In this document: positions 8,556-17,307 of the stretch, piece after piece
Layout of the letters: the number at the start of each line of letters is the position of its first letter
Numbering within the stretch: the first letter of the stretch is position 1
NCBI GenBank assembly: GCA_963693035.2
Contig: CAXMMQ010000006.1
Span: 682,001 to 746,000, forward strand
Reading direction: 5' to 3'
DNA: 64,000 nt
Source of the DNA: Lichenicoccus sp963693035
GTDB lineage: Bacteria > Pseudomonadota > Alphaproteobacteria > Acetobacterales > Acetobacteraceae
Notes under the pieces: model-generated
What the model saw: only the letters and a program-made list of their open reading frames with translations
Database searches by the model: none
Told to the model about the DNA's origin: nothing
Translations under genes and position numbers: made by a program

Positions 8556-8873
8556 CTATCGCGTTCCCGGATCCGGCGCCACCAGCCGCCAGACATTGAC
8601 GATTCCCGCAACACCACCCAGCAGCACGAACAGGATCAGGAACAACGGCCGCATGCCGAGCCAGCGGTCCAGCCCCCAGCCAATCGCGGCACCGACCACC
8701 ACCGCCGACACCAGCTCCACGCCCACGCGCATGACCAGCCCGAGCGAGTTTCGGTCGATCGAGGATTCCGGGACCGGGTCCGGATCCAAGCCCGACTTCG
8801 CGCGCGCCTCGCCGAGCCTCTGCTCGAAGGATTTTGCGGCGGCCGTTTCGCCCGGTCGCGTTTCCTCACCCAT
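8556..8873 (-). CDS. atpI: ATP synthase accessory protein AtpI
   Basis: A 105-residue small membrane protein of the AtpI family, thought to help c-ring assembly or magnesium supply. The N-terminal third is hydrophilic; two membrane helices follow (around LVMRVGVELVSAVVVGAAIGW and the segment LFLILFVLLGGVAGIVNVWR). An AGGAGG Shine-Dalgarno lies 12 nt upstream of the ATG. It is first in the F0 operon, as usual, and about 100 bp separate it from the porin stop, so the operon promoter should lie in 8874-8974. Confidence 0.9.
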   Translation of the reverse strand: MGEETRPGETAAAKSFEQRLGEARAKSGLDPDPVPESSIDRNSLGLVMRVGVELVSAVVVGAAIGWGLDRWLGMRPLFLILFVLLGGVAGIVNVWRLVAPDPGTR

Positions 8874-8974
8874 GTTCTTCTTGCACCTCCTGGCGGGCGC
8901 AGGCGCTAGCTAATGGTGGTGCAATGTCGTGTCAAGCAAGCAGCAGGTCATTGATGTAGAAAGGATCCCGCGGA

Positions 8975-10516
8975 TCAGAAGGTGATGCCGGTGCGCAGGC
9001 CGACGATGGCTTCGTTGGCGATGCGAACGATGTCCCCGGTGCTGGCGGCATCGGGGTTGGCGATGCCGCCGCCCGGCGTGAACACGTACTGGAAGTCCGG
9101 CTGCACCGACCACCAGGGCGTCACCTGCGCCTGGTAGGTGACCTCGATGAAGCTTTCCGTCGAGCGGATCGGCCTGGCCTGGCCGGAGAACTGCCTGGTG
9201 TCCTGGTCGAGCGCGCTCGCCGCACTGCTCACCCGGGCGAGGCCGTAGCCGATGCCGAAACTGTCGTTCGGCCGTGACACCAGTGGCGCCTTGAGCGAGA
9301 GGCCGAGGTTGGTGCTGAAGCTGATCAGGTTGCGATCGCCGGGTGCCCCCATCAGGCGGGCGAAGACACCGATCGAGCGCACGCCGGCGACGTCGTGCCA
9401 GACCTGCTGGTCGTCGCTGGTATAGATGGCGAAGTCGTGCCGCAGCAGGCGGGTCTGGCCGTTGCCCAGCGGGTTCGCCAGCGACAGCCCGTCGGTGCCG
9501 AAGCGCTGGTCCGGGAACGCCCCGCTATCATACCAGGCGCCGATCCGGTACGTGCCCGGCAGGCCGGGGGACGAGGCCCCCGGCGATACGTTCTGTCCGG
9601 TGGCCGGCTGGTTGAGGGCGAACTGCAACTCGCCGATCACCAGCGCGCCGGTGTTGAAGTTGAAGTCCACGCCCTCGCGCTCGGCGCCGCGCAACTGGTC
9701 GTCATCGGCGAAGCTGCCGCCCGGCGGATTGTCGTCGAACACGCCGACCAGCGCGGTGAGCGGGCCGCTGGTGCCGCGCAGCCTGACCCCCAGGGAGGAG
9801 AGCGGATAGGCCGGGCCGCCGGCGTACATGTCGTATGAGGGCAGCGCCGGCCAGCCCATCATCGTGTTGATGAACAGCGTCGTGTAGGTGCTGGTGATGA
9901 ACTCCTGGTCGAGGCTCTGCTGGCCGATCTTGATGTCGGCATTGCCCTCCGCGGTGGCCTGGTCGAACCAGGCTTCCCACAGCCGGAAAGTGCGCTCTGC
10001 CTCGATGCCGCTCGGGGTCTGGATGACGCCGCCGGCGCTCTGGCCCAGGTTGTCCTGGCTGAGGTTGCGGCCGTGGATCCACAGCGCGCTTACATTGAAG
10101 GTGCCGCCGTGCCAGCCGAAGGCGCGATCAGTGTCGAGCCCGACGCTGAGCAGCGTCAGCCCGTCATAGTCGGGACCGGACTTCACCCCACCGGTCACGT
10201 TGGCGAGGACCTCGCTGGTCTCGTTGATGCCGTAGCTGATGCCCAACGCAGCCAGGCCGGCGCGTAGCCCGCCCATGTCGCCGAGCAGGTTGTTGCGTGT
10301 CTCCAGCGCATCCAGCAGCCCGGGCGCCGGATGGCTCGACGCACCCGGCGTGGGCGCAGAGGCGATCGGCGAGGACTGCGCGCCACCCGGTGCGGTCTGC
10401 GCAAGAGCGGGCCGGACCAGCGCGATGCAGGCGGCCATGCCTGCAGACAGCACGAGACGCGCCATCTCGGGCCCGGCGGATCGGATACTCCCTTCCGCTC
10501 GTCGCAAATGTCGCAT
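8975..10516 (-). CDS. OprB-family carbohydrate-selective porin
   Basis: A 513-residue outer-membrane porin of the OprB family, likely admitting glucose and other sugars. Family features include the block QSLDQEFITSTYTT followed by MMGWPALPSYDMYAGGPAYP, alternating beta strands throughout, and a C-terminus ending in Gly-Ile-Thr-Phe as for barrel insertion. The start was set at the ATG at 10516 because GAGGGAG lies 6 nt upstream. The predicted signal peptide then has a long basic n-region followed by LVLSAGMAACIALVRPALAQ. It is a monocistronic minus-strand gene divergent from the GNAT gene. Confidence 0.88.
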   Translation of the reverse strand: MRHLRRAEGSIRSAGPEMARLVLSAGMAACIALVRPALAQTAPGGAQSSPIASAPTPGASSHPAPGLLDALETRNNLLGDMGGLRAGLAALGISYGINETSEVLANVTGGVKSGPDYDGLTLLSVGLDTDRAFGWHGGTFNVSALWIHGRNLSQDNLGQSAGGVIQTPSGIEAERTFRLWEAWFDQATAEGNADIKIGQQSLDQEFITSTYTTLFINTMMGWPALPSYDMYAGGPAYPLSSLGVRLRGTSGPLTALVGVFDDNPPGGSFADDDQLRGAEREGVDFNFNTGALVIGELQFALNQPATGQNVSPGASSPGLPGTYRIGAWYDSGAFPDQRFGTDGLSLANPLGNGQTRLLRHDFAIYTSDDQQVWHDVAGVRSIGVFARLMGAPGDRNLISFSTNLGLSLKAPLVSRPNDSFGIGYGLARVSSAASALDQDTRQFSGQARPIRSTESFIEVTYQAQVTPWWSVQPDFQYVFTPGGGIANPDAASTGDIVRIANEAIVGLRTGITF

Positions 10517-10615
10517 GTCATGCTCCCTCATCTGCGCATCCAATATCGCGATTGATAGTCATTCGCAATACGGGCAAACGATGCCGTGTGTTAGAGCTCA
10601 TCGCAGGAGGCCGGG

Positions 10616-11143
10616 ATGATAAATTCGCTCTGGCACCGGGTTGCGACCCTGGACGACCTGGCTCCGCTGGAGGCCGTCATGGCTGCCGCGATCGACAAGC
10701 TCCAGCGTGGCTTCCTGGACGCGCGCCAGATCGCGGCCAGCCGGATGGTCATGGGCATGGACCGCCAGTTGATCCTGGACGGAAGCTACTTCGTGGCACT
10801 GCGAGGCGGCGCGATCGCCGGCTGCGGCGGATGGAGCCGGCGCGCCACCCTGTTCGGCGGCGACCATACCAGCGGGCGCAACGCCGCGCTGCTCGATCCG
10901 GCAACGGATGCGGCGCGCATCCGGGCCATGTACACCCATCCCGACCATGCCCGCCGTGGGGTCGGGCGGTTCATCCTGTCGCTCTGCGAGACGCAAGCGC
11001 GCGCGGCCGGGTTCGGGCGCGTCGAGCTCGCCGGCACCCTGGCCGGCGAGCCGCTCTACCGCGCCTGCGGCTACGCGGTGATCGAGCGATTCACCGCCGG
11101 CGACGGTGTGCCGCTGCTTCGCATGGGCAAGGAACTGTCCTGA
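10616..11143 (+). CDS. GNAT family N-acetyltransferase
   Basis: A 175-residue acetyl-CoA-dependent acetyltransferase. The acetyl-CoA binding motif appears as IRAMYTHPDHARRGVGRFIL (about residues 101-120, the R/Q-x-x-G-x-G/A site being RRGVGR), followed by LYRACGYAVIERF, the usual motif B ending. A GGAGG Shine-Dalgarno sits just before the ATG. The substrate is not predictable. The gene ends exactly where the gnd stop begins on the opposite strand. Confidence 0.88.
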   Translation: MINSLWHRVATLDDLAPLEAVMAAAIDKLQRGFLDARQIAASRMVMGMDRQLILDGSYFVALRGGAIAGCGGWSRRATLFGGDHTSGRNAALLDPATDAARIRAMYTHPDHARRGVGRFILSLCETQARAAGFGRVELAGTLAGEPLYRACGYAVIERFTAGDGVPLLRMGKELS

Positions 11144-12577
11144 TCAGCTCTTCACTTCGCTGCCGTCCTGCGACCAGCGAATGTGGTAGCTGCCCTCCTT
11201 GTCGGTGCGGCGATAGGTGTGCGCCCCGAAATAGTCGCGCAGGCCCTGCAGCAGGTTGGCCGGCCCGCGCGCCCGTCGCAGCCCATCATAGTAGGCGAGC
11301 GACGAGGCGAAGGCCGGCACCGCGACACCGCTCTGCACGGCCAGGACCACCACGTCGCGCCACGACTGCTCGGCCTTCAGCACCGCATCGCGGAAATAGT
11401 CCTGCAGCAGCAGGCTCGGCGCGTCCGGATGGCTCTCGTAGCCCTCGCGGATGCGGTCGAGGAAGGCGGCCCGGATGATGCAGCCACCGCGCCAGATCGT
11501 GGCGATCAGCCCGGGGTCGAGGTTCCAGTCGTACTGCTTCGAGGCAACCGCGAGCTGCTCGAAGCCCTGGGCGTAGGCAACGATCTTCGAGGCGTAGAGG
11601 GCGTCGCGTATCTTGTCGATCTCGGCCTGGCCGGCCTGCCGCGGCTCGATCCTGAGGCCGCCCAGCGCCGTTTCGGCAGCCCGCCGCTGCGCCGGCCGGC
11701 CCGACAACGCGCGCGCGAACACCGCCTCGGTAATGGCGGTGATCGGCACGCCGAGCTCGAGTGCCGATTGCGCCGTCCAGCGGCCGGTGCCCTTCTGCTC
11801 GGCCTCGTCGACGATCATGTCGACCAGCGCGGCGCTGCTGCCCGGATCCTGCTTGGCCAGCACGGCCGCGGTGATCTCGATCAGGTAGCTGTCCAGGTCG
11901 CCGCTCTTCCAGCCGGCGAAGATCTCGCCGATCTCGGCGGCGCTGCGGCCATAGACGGTACGCAGCAGGTCATACGCCTCGGTGATGAGCTGCATGTCGG
12001 CATATTCGATGCCGTTATGAACCATCTTGACGTAGTGCCCGGCACCGTCGGGACCCATGTAGGCGCAGCACGGCGTGCCATCGACGCTGACCGCCATGCG
12101 GGTCACCATCGGCGCGATCCGCTCCCAGGCTTCCTTCGAGCCGCCCGGCATCATCGAGGGGCCCTCGAGCGCCCCTTCCTCGCCGCCGGAGATGCCCATG
12201 CCGACGAAGTGCAGCTTGCGCTCCTCGAGTGCCGCCGCCCGCCGGCGGGTATCCTCGAACAGCGAGTTGCCGCCATCGACGATGATGTCGCCGGGCTGCA
12301 TGTGCTGGACCAGCTCGTCGATCACGGCGTCGACCGGGGAGCCCGCCTTGACCATGATGATGACCACGCGCGGCGTCGCCAAGCTGGCAACGAACTCGGC
12401 GACGCCGTGCGCCGGCCGGAAGTCGCCTTCGCTGCCATGCTCGGCGACCAGTCGGTCGGTCTTCTCGTCGGTGCGGTTGTGCAGGGCGACGCGCAGGCCG
12501 CGATGAGCGGCGTTGCGCGCGAGATTGGCGCCCATCACCGCGAGTCCGGTCACGCCCAGATCTGCCAGTTCCGTCAT
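11144..12577 (-). CDS. gnd: 6-phosphogluconate dehydrogenase, decarboxylating
   Basis: A 477-residue enzyme converting 6-phosphogluconate to ribulose 5-phosphate with NADP, in the oxidative pentose phosphate pathway. The N-terminal Rossmann motif is GLAVMGANLARNAAHRG, the substrate region contains GISGGEEGAL and the catalytic-site block GAGHYVKMVHNGIEY, and the C-terminal dimer tail SYHIRWS is present. Length matches the long, dimeric class. The ATG at 12577 is preceded by GGAGGAAG; the open frame further upstream is noncoding extension. It probably supplies pentose phosphate and NADPH in a sugar-using organism. Confidence 0.95.
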   Translation of the reverse strand: MTELADLGVTGLAVMGANLARNAAHRGLRVALHNRTDEKTDRLVAEHGSEGDFRPAHGVAEFVASLATPRVVIIMVKAGSPVDAVIDELVQHMQPGDIIVDGGNSLFEDTRRRAAALEERKLHFVGMGISGGEEGALEGPSMMPGGSKEAWERIAPMVTRMAVSVDGTPCCAYMGPDGAGHYVKMVHNGIEYADMQLITEAYDLLRTVYGRSAAEIGEIFAGWKSGDLDSYLIEITAAVLAKQDPGSSAALVDMIVDEAEQKGTGRWTAQSALELGVPITAITEAVFARALSGRPAQRRAAETALGGLRIEPRQAGQAEIDKIRDALYASKIVAYAQGFEQLAVASKQYDWNLDPGLIATIWRGGCIIRAAFLDRIREGYESHPDAPSLLLQDYFRDAVLKAEQSWRDVVVLAVQSGVAVPAFASSLAYYDGLRRARGPANLLQGLRDYFGAHTYRRTDKEGSYHIRWSQDGSEVKS

Positions 12578-12877
12578 GTCTTCCTCCGGTTGCAGCAAGC
12601 GCGACGCGCAACACCCGATGCCGGGGCCGATCGTGCCTCTCTCTGCCTCAATAGGAGCCCGCACGCAGGTTGGCCAGATAGCAACGGGTCTGTGACCCGC
12701 CCCGCCATATCGACAACAAATCCCACGTGAAGTGCGCTATCTCTAATTTTCTACTCCGGATGTTTCGAGAAAGCGCCCTGCAACAATATCAATTCGCTCA
12801 CCATTAGCCCTCGACATGTAGTAGCGATGCGATGTTGTTGATGATCATCTCGTCGAAACCTGTCTAAGGTGCGACGC
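12578..12877. other. divergent intergenic region, gnd / exopolysaccharide locus
   Basis: About 300 bp without a gene, separating the minus-strand gnd from the first plus-strand glycosyltransferase of the polysaccharide locus. The segment 12720-12860 is AT-richer than the surroundings, as expected of promoters, but I cannot assign a convincing minus-35/minus-10 pair. A TAAGG at 12865-12869 serves as the ribosome binding site of the next gene. Confidence 0.4.
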
Positions 12878-13978
12878 GTGAGCGACGGAAGCGGCATGGA
12901 ATCGGAAGCATCCCTGGCCTCGATGGAACCGGAAGAGAACGTGGGCAAGGTGTCCCGCACCTCGTTCAGTCCTGACGGTTTGGCTGCGGCGATGATCCCC
13001 GCACGCCGGCCGAGCGTTTCCGTCGTGGTGTGCAGCCATGACCGGCTGACCTACGTCACCGCGTGCATGGAGTCGCTGTCGCGGCAGACAGTCGGCAGCG
13101 ACGGCTTCGAGATCGTGCTGGTCGATAGCGGCTCGCCGCCCGCGGTGGCGGCGGAGATGCGCAGGCTGGCCGAGGCGGCGCCCAACGCGAGAATCATCCG
13201 CGTCGATGCGTCCGGGGTGAGCCGCGCGCGCAACGAGGGCGCCCGCGCCGCTTCCGGGGACTATGTCGCCTACATCGACGACGACGCCACCGCGGCGCCA
13301 GACTGGATCGAGCAGATCCAGACGGTTGCCGCCGACTATCAGGGGCAGCCCGCGGTCATCGGCGGCAAGGTGCTGCCGGAATGGGAGGCGCCGCTGCCCG
13401 GCTGGTGGCCGCCTTCGCTGCGCGGCGTGCTGTCGATCATCGAGTACGAGGGCGCCGGCGAGTACCGGTCCGGCGAGGTCCCCGATACGCTGGAGCCCTA
13501 TGGCGTCAACATGATCCTGCGCCGGGACGCGATGTTCGAGGTCGGCGGCTTCGAGGAGGCGCTCGGGCGGCTCGGCCTGGTGCTGCAGTCCGACGAGGAG
13601 GTGCAGCTTGCCTGGCGTCTGCAGGATGCCGGCTATTCCGCCCGCTACGACAGCCGCATCGAGGTCAGGCACTCGATCCAGGCACGCCGCTTCAACCCTG
13701 AATGGCTGCTGGCGCGGTTGTACTGGCAGGGCGCCTCTACGGTTCGGACTCGACGCCTGCTGGGCCATCCCGAGCTGGTGCGGCGCGAGTTCCTGCGCCG
13801 GCTGTTCGTCGAGGCGATCACCCTCCCCTTCACTTGGCTGCTGCCGCGCGACAGCACCCGGATGATGGAACTGCGCTGGCGGCACGCCTACGCCAGCGGC
13901 TTCACCCGCGAGACCACCGGATGCGGCGCCGGCAAGCGGGCGACCCTGTTCGGGCGGGCCAGGCGTCGCCCGTGCTAG
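12878..13978 (+). CDS. GT2 family glycosyltransferase
   Basis: A 366-residue family 2 glycosyltransferase, first gene of the plus-strand part of the polysaccharide locus. The GT-A nucleotide site begins with SVSVVVCSHDRLTYV and LVDSGSPP, the DxD-type motif is YIDDDATAAPDW, and the acceptor region includes SDEEVQLAWRLQDAGY (ED-like general base region). The GTG at 12878 was chosen because TAAGG lies 8 nt upstream; a GTG at 12869 overlaps that site. The C-terminus is unusually basic. It overlaps the next GT2 gene by 7 nt, so the two are translationally coupled. Donor and acceptor are unknown. Confidence 0.85.
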   Translation: MSDGSGMESEASLASMEPEENVGKVSRTSFSPDGLAAAMIPARRPSVSVVVCSHDRLTYVTACMESLSRQTVGSDGFEIVLVDSGSPPAVAAEMRRLAEAAPNARIIRVDASGVSRARNEGARAASGDYVAYIDDDATAAPDWIEQIQTVAADYQGQPAVIGGKVLPEWEAPLPGWWPPSLRGVLSIIEYEGAGEYRSGEVPDTLEPYGVNMILRRDAMFEVGGFEEALGRLGLVLQSDEEVQLAWRLQDAGYSARYDSRIEVRHSIQARRFNPEWLLARLYWQGASTVRTRRLLGHPELVRREFLRRLFVEAITLPFTWLLPRDSTRMMELRWRHAYASGFTRETTGCGAGKRATLFGRARRRPC

Positions 13979-15012
13979 ACCCGGACCGGCCGCAGCGCCG
14001 CCTTACCGTCCTGTTCTCGACGCGCAATCGCGGCGGCGCCCTGGCACCGGTGCTGGAGTGCTTGACAGCCCTAGAGGCACCCGCCGGCGGCTGGAAGCTG
14101 ATCATCGTCGACAATGGCAGCACCGACAACACGGCCGGTCTGTTGCACTCCTACCTCGACCGCCTGCCCCTCACCATCATGCGCGAGCCCCGCCCCGGCA
14201 AGAACCGGGCGCTGAACGCGGCGCTGCCGCAACTCGAGGGCAGCCTCATCGTGCTGACCGATGACGACGTGCTGCCGCGCCCGGACTGGCTGGTGCAACT
14301 CTGCCGCGCCGCCGACGAGCATCCGGACGCTTCACTGTTCGGCGGTTGCGTGCTCCCGCACTGGAGCTGCCCGCGTCCACCCTGGCTGCTGGAGAGCGCG
14401 GTGCCGTTCAGCGTCCTGTACGCCCAGCAGCGCCGCGACGCCGGCCCCTGCTCGTACGCCTCGATCTTCGGACCCAACATGGCGGTGCGCGCAGGCATCT
14501 TCGCCGCCGGATACCGTTTCTCGGAATCGGTGGGCCCGGACGAGACACGCCGGATGTACGCCATGGGCGGCGAGACCGAGTTCCTGCGGCGCCTGGATGC
14601 GGCCGGCTACAAGGGTCGCTTCGTCCAGGACGCAGTGGTCGGCCACATCATCCGACCGGAACAGCTCGGCGAGCAGTGGATTTTGCACCGCGGCTACCGC
14701 TACGGCATCGGCGAGGGGCGGCACTACGCCTCGCGCGCCTTCCAGCTCCATATCCGGTCGCTGGTCTATGGGGTCGCGGCGCGCCTCGCGGCCCTGCTGC
14801 CGCCGTCGCCGCTGCGCCTGAAGATCCGCTACAAGGCGAGCACCCTGGCGGGGATCATGGCCGGGCTGCGCAACGAAAAGGCGATTGCCGCGGCGCGCCC
14901 TGCCCCGGCGACTGCCGTTGACGGCGCCGGCCGCAAGATTCAGGTCCCGGGTCTGCTGTCGGCCGGCGAGCCGGCAGCGGATCAGGGTGGTGCGAGGCGA
15001 ATGGCGCCCTGA
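13972..15012 (+). CDS. GT2 family glycosyltransferase
   Basis: A 346-residue family 2 glycosyltransferase with motifs LTVLFSTRNRGGAL, LIIVDNGSTDNT, the DxD region LTDDDVLPRPDW and the later GGETEFLRRLDAAGY acceptor-base region. The GTG at 13972 overlaps the end of the previous GT2; a longer frame opens at 13702 but only by running antiparallel in another frame of that gene. The two neighbouring enzymes look related in layout and probably add successive sugars to the same repeat unit. The 3' end overlaps the convergent ExeA-like gene by 31 bp. Confidence 0.85.
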   Translation: MLDPDRPQRRLTVLFSTRNRGGALAPVLECLTALEAPAGGWKLIIVDNGSTDNTAGLLHSYLDRLPLTIMREPRPGKNRALNAALPQLEGSLIVLTDDDVLPRPDWLVQLCRAADEHPDASLFGGCVLPHWSCPRPPWLLESAVPFSVLYAQQRRDAGPCSYASIFGPNMAVRAGIFAAGYRFSESVGPDETRRMYAMGGETEFLRRLDAAGYKGRFVQDAVVGHIIRPEQLGEQWILHRGYRYGIGEGRHYASRAFQLHIRSLVYGVAARLAALLPPSPLRLKIRYKASTLAGIMAGLRNEKAIAAARPAPATAVDGAGRKIQVPGLLSAGEPAADQGGARRMAP

Positions 15013-16715
15013 GGGGCTTGCAGATAGCCGGGCGGGGGCGATTGTGCATCCGGGATGTCCGAGGACGGCGCTGGGAGCCCCGACTCCTGGGCCGGCGCCG
15101 CACGCGGCGCACGCCCGTGATGTGGCTCCACCGAGACGAGCCGTACTGCCTCGATCCGGCGGCCAGCCGAGCCGTCATCCGCGATCCTGCCATCCACGAC
15201 CAGGTCCAGATTGCCTTCGCGCAGCCGCTGCACGGTCACCTGCGACAGGCCGAGACGGGCCGGATTGAATCCGGCGAAGGTGCGTGACTGTCGGTTCAGG
15301 TCCAGCACCGCCCAGCGTGGACAGATGCCATGGTGACAGGCGCCGACATTGTAGAGCCGGTAGCGGGTGACGTCCGCCTCGGACGCCGCAAACCTAGGAG
15401 GCGCGACCGACGCCGGGACCACTGCAGGCGGCGACACGGCAGCGAGCGCCGGACCGGAAGCGGGTGCGGCAGGGGGCTTGGTCTGCGCCGTCTGGGCCGT
15501 CGGGGCCGGATTTGGCCCAGCTTGTGTCGCCGGAGCCGGCAACGTCTGGGTCATGATGGGCGGGCTGTGGTCCGACCCGGGCGGGGCATTGGCAGCAGGC
15601 GCGGTGTAACGCGGCGGCGCGACCGGGGTCGCCTGGGCCGTCACAGGTGCGGTTGAGGTCACAGGTGCGGGGGCGCTGGCCGGCGGCATGGCAGCCGGCG
15701 GGATCGACGGCGCCGAGCGCGCCACAATCGGGTTCGATGTGGCCGGAACCGGCGTCGGCGGGTTCGGCACGGTCGCCTGCGCCAAGCGCGGTGTCGGGGA
15801 TGCCGGCGAGGTGGCCGTTGCAGCCTGGGACGCCACAGCTTGGGACGCCACAGCGTGGCGCAACGCCGGCGGCGAGGTCGCGGCCTGCTCCGCGCGTTCG
15901 GCAGTCCAGCGGTGGTGCATGACCCCGTAGCCTGCCACCAGCACCGCGATCAGCGCGGGCAGCGCCATCCAGGCCTGCAGCCGCAGGCGCGACCGGGGCT
16001 TACGCGATTGCGCGCGGGCGCCGGCAGCCACCTGTACCATATCGAAGCTCAGGCGCTTGCGGCCGCTGCGCTGCGCCTCCTCCGCACAAGCGCGAACCAG
16101 AGCTTCGATCTTTCGCAGGTTGCCCTGCGCGTGCTGGACGATCTCGCGCACCGCGTCGTCGGCTGCCGGCAGGCCCTGCGTCGCCAGCATGCGCTCCACC
16201 GTCTGCCGCGCCGCGTCCGGATGCAGTGCATCGAGGGTGGCCTGTACGGTGATCGGCTGGCGCATGGTGAAGCCGGGACGACCGGCTAGGATGATCCTGA
16301 ACAACGGCCGGCCGCCATCGCGCAGCCCGGCCAGCAGGCAAAGGTAGCGCAGGGTCTCGGGCAGCAGCGACTGCGCGTCATCGATGGACAGGATCGGCGG
16401 CTCGTGTCGACCGGTCGCCGCCAGCGCGCGGCGCAGCACTGGCTCGAGTTCGTCGACGGAAAGGTCGCCGGCATCCGCAACACCGAGCGCATGCGCGATC
16501 ACCCGGTGCAGGCTGAGCGGACCGGCCACGAAGTTGCTGATGCGGATGATGCGATCGCCGAGGCTTTCGCGTTGCGCCATCGCCGCCGCGAGCGTCACGC
16601 TCTTGCCGGTGCCGGCTGCGCCCGACAGCGCCGCGATCGGAACCATGTCCCGGCAGCACGCATCCATGAAGGCAAGCGCCTCCACCTGCGTCGGCGCAAG
16701 CAGGCTGCTGGACAT
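14982..16715 (-). CDS. ExeA-like AAA ATPase with membrane anchor and extracytoplasmic domain
   Basis: A protein of about 577 residues in four parts. An N-terminal AAA/ExeA-type ATPase has Walker A SGAAGTGKSVT near residue 31 and Walker B ILSIDDAQSLL near 113. A single membrane helix follows around residues 270-290 (LQAWMALPALIAVLVAGYG), then a long Pro/Ala/Thr-rich linker (about 290-470), then a folded C-terminal domain with two cysteines (CHHGICPRW). Similar ATPases accompany polysaccharide or secretion loci and may couple ATP use to wall passage; here it faces away from the GumD-like gene. The ATG at 16715 fits the ATPase N-terminus; the GTG at 16772 is an alternative. A 15-bp tandem DNA repeat lies in the linker at 15826-15855. 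Confidence 0.75.
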   Translation of the reverse strand: MSSSLLAPTQVEALAFMDACCRDMVPIAALSGAAGTGKSVTLAAAMAQRESLGDRIIRISNFVAGPLSLHRVIAHALGVADAGDLSVDELEPVLRRALAATGRHEPPILSIDDAQSLLPETLRYLCLLAGLRDGGRPLFRIILAGRPGFTMRQPITVQATLDALHPDAARQTVERMLATQGLPAADDAVREIVQHAQGNLRKIEALVRACAEEAQRSGRKRLSFDMVQVAAGARAQSRKPRSRLRLQAWMALPALIAVLVAGYGVMHHRWTAERAEQAATSPPALRHAVASQAVASQAATATSPASPTPRLAQATVPNPPTPVPATSNPIVARSAPSIPPAAMPPASAPAPVTSTAPVTAQATPVAPPRYTAPAANAPPGSDHSPPIMTQTLPAPATQAGPNPAPTAQTAQTKPPAAPASGPALAAVSPPAVVPASVAPPRFAASEADVTRYRLYNVGACHHGICPRWAVLDLNRQSRTFAGFNPARLGLSQVTVQRLREGNLDLVVDGRIADDGSAGRRIEAVRLVSVEPHHGRAPRAAPAQESGLPAPSSDIPDAQSPPPGYLQAPQGAIRLAPP

Positions 16716-17307
16716 TCCAACGCGACCGGGCTTCGCCCCGGCGCGGTCTTGTTGATCGACGTGAATGTCCACCCTCCCGTGGTCAAACAGGCAGCGCCTC
16801 AAAATAAAGCCGATGCGCGCAGGCCGCAACCACCGAGCCGTAGCCAGGTAACAACAGATCAAAAAAGACGCGTCCGGGACGTGATGTCGCTGTTGCAACG
16901 ACGACGCCGCTCGTGGTCGAACGGTGCTGCGACGGGAAGCGCAAACTAACAATGCGTCATGAAGAACGGCTAAGACATCTTGTTCTAGACCTGCTTACGG
17001 CGCGCAAATACGTCCGGAGTTGCGCGCCTAAGCCATCGCTCAGGCGCGGACAGTCAAGCACAGTCTGTCCAAGGAGGGCCTGCTGGTTCAAAATTGTGTT
17101 AATATGCGCCGAGGTAAAGGTACGTTAGCACGCGTTCGTGTATGGCTTTACACTATCGAAACCAACAGATTGTTTTCTGATGGCGTTTGAGCGACGACAG
17201 TCCCTGTGCTTGCGGATTCGCAGTCGGGGTGGCGCATTCTGGATCCCGAGCCGGCGTCGCTTTTCCCGACTGACGGTCTACGGCTGCCTTGATTGGAGTT
17301 GACTGGA
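16716..17307. other. divergent intergenic region upstream of the priming transferase
   Basis: About 590 bp with no gene recognised, between the ExeA-like gene and the GumD-like gene. It contains a strong inverted repeat (16994-17033, listed separately), a second one with GGACAG at 17048-17053 and CTGTCC at 17065-17070, and an AT-rich stretch from 17090 to 17190 that would suit the promoter of the priming transferase. Confidence 0.5.
16994..17033. promoter_or_regulatory. long inverted repeat, candidate operator or attenuator upstream of the GumD-like gene
   Basis: GGCGCGCAA at 16999-17007 and TTGCGCGCC at 17020-17028 form a perfect 9-bp inverted repeat with a 12-nt spacer. The arms extend with GCTTA on the left and TAAGC on the right, giving a 14-bp stem with one bulge. 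It is about 280 nt upstream of the GumD-like start. It may be an operator for a dimeric regulator or a hairpin in a long leader; no regulator gene is adjacent. Confidence 0.5.

Noticed and set aside
15826..15855. Direct repeats in the ExeA-like gene as a CRISPR or regulatory repeat
   Set aside because: Only two 15-bp units, in frame, coding an Ala/Ser/Gln linker; this is ordinary coding repetition.
17040..17110. A possible tRNA around the GGTTCAAAAT sequence
   Set aside because: The stretch resembles a T-loop only by chance; no acceptor stem or anticodon arm can be built around it.
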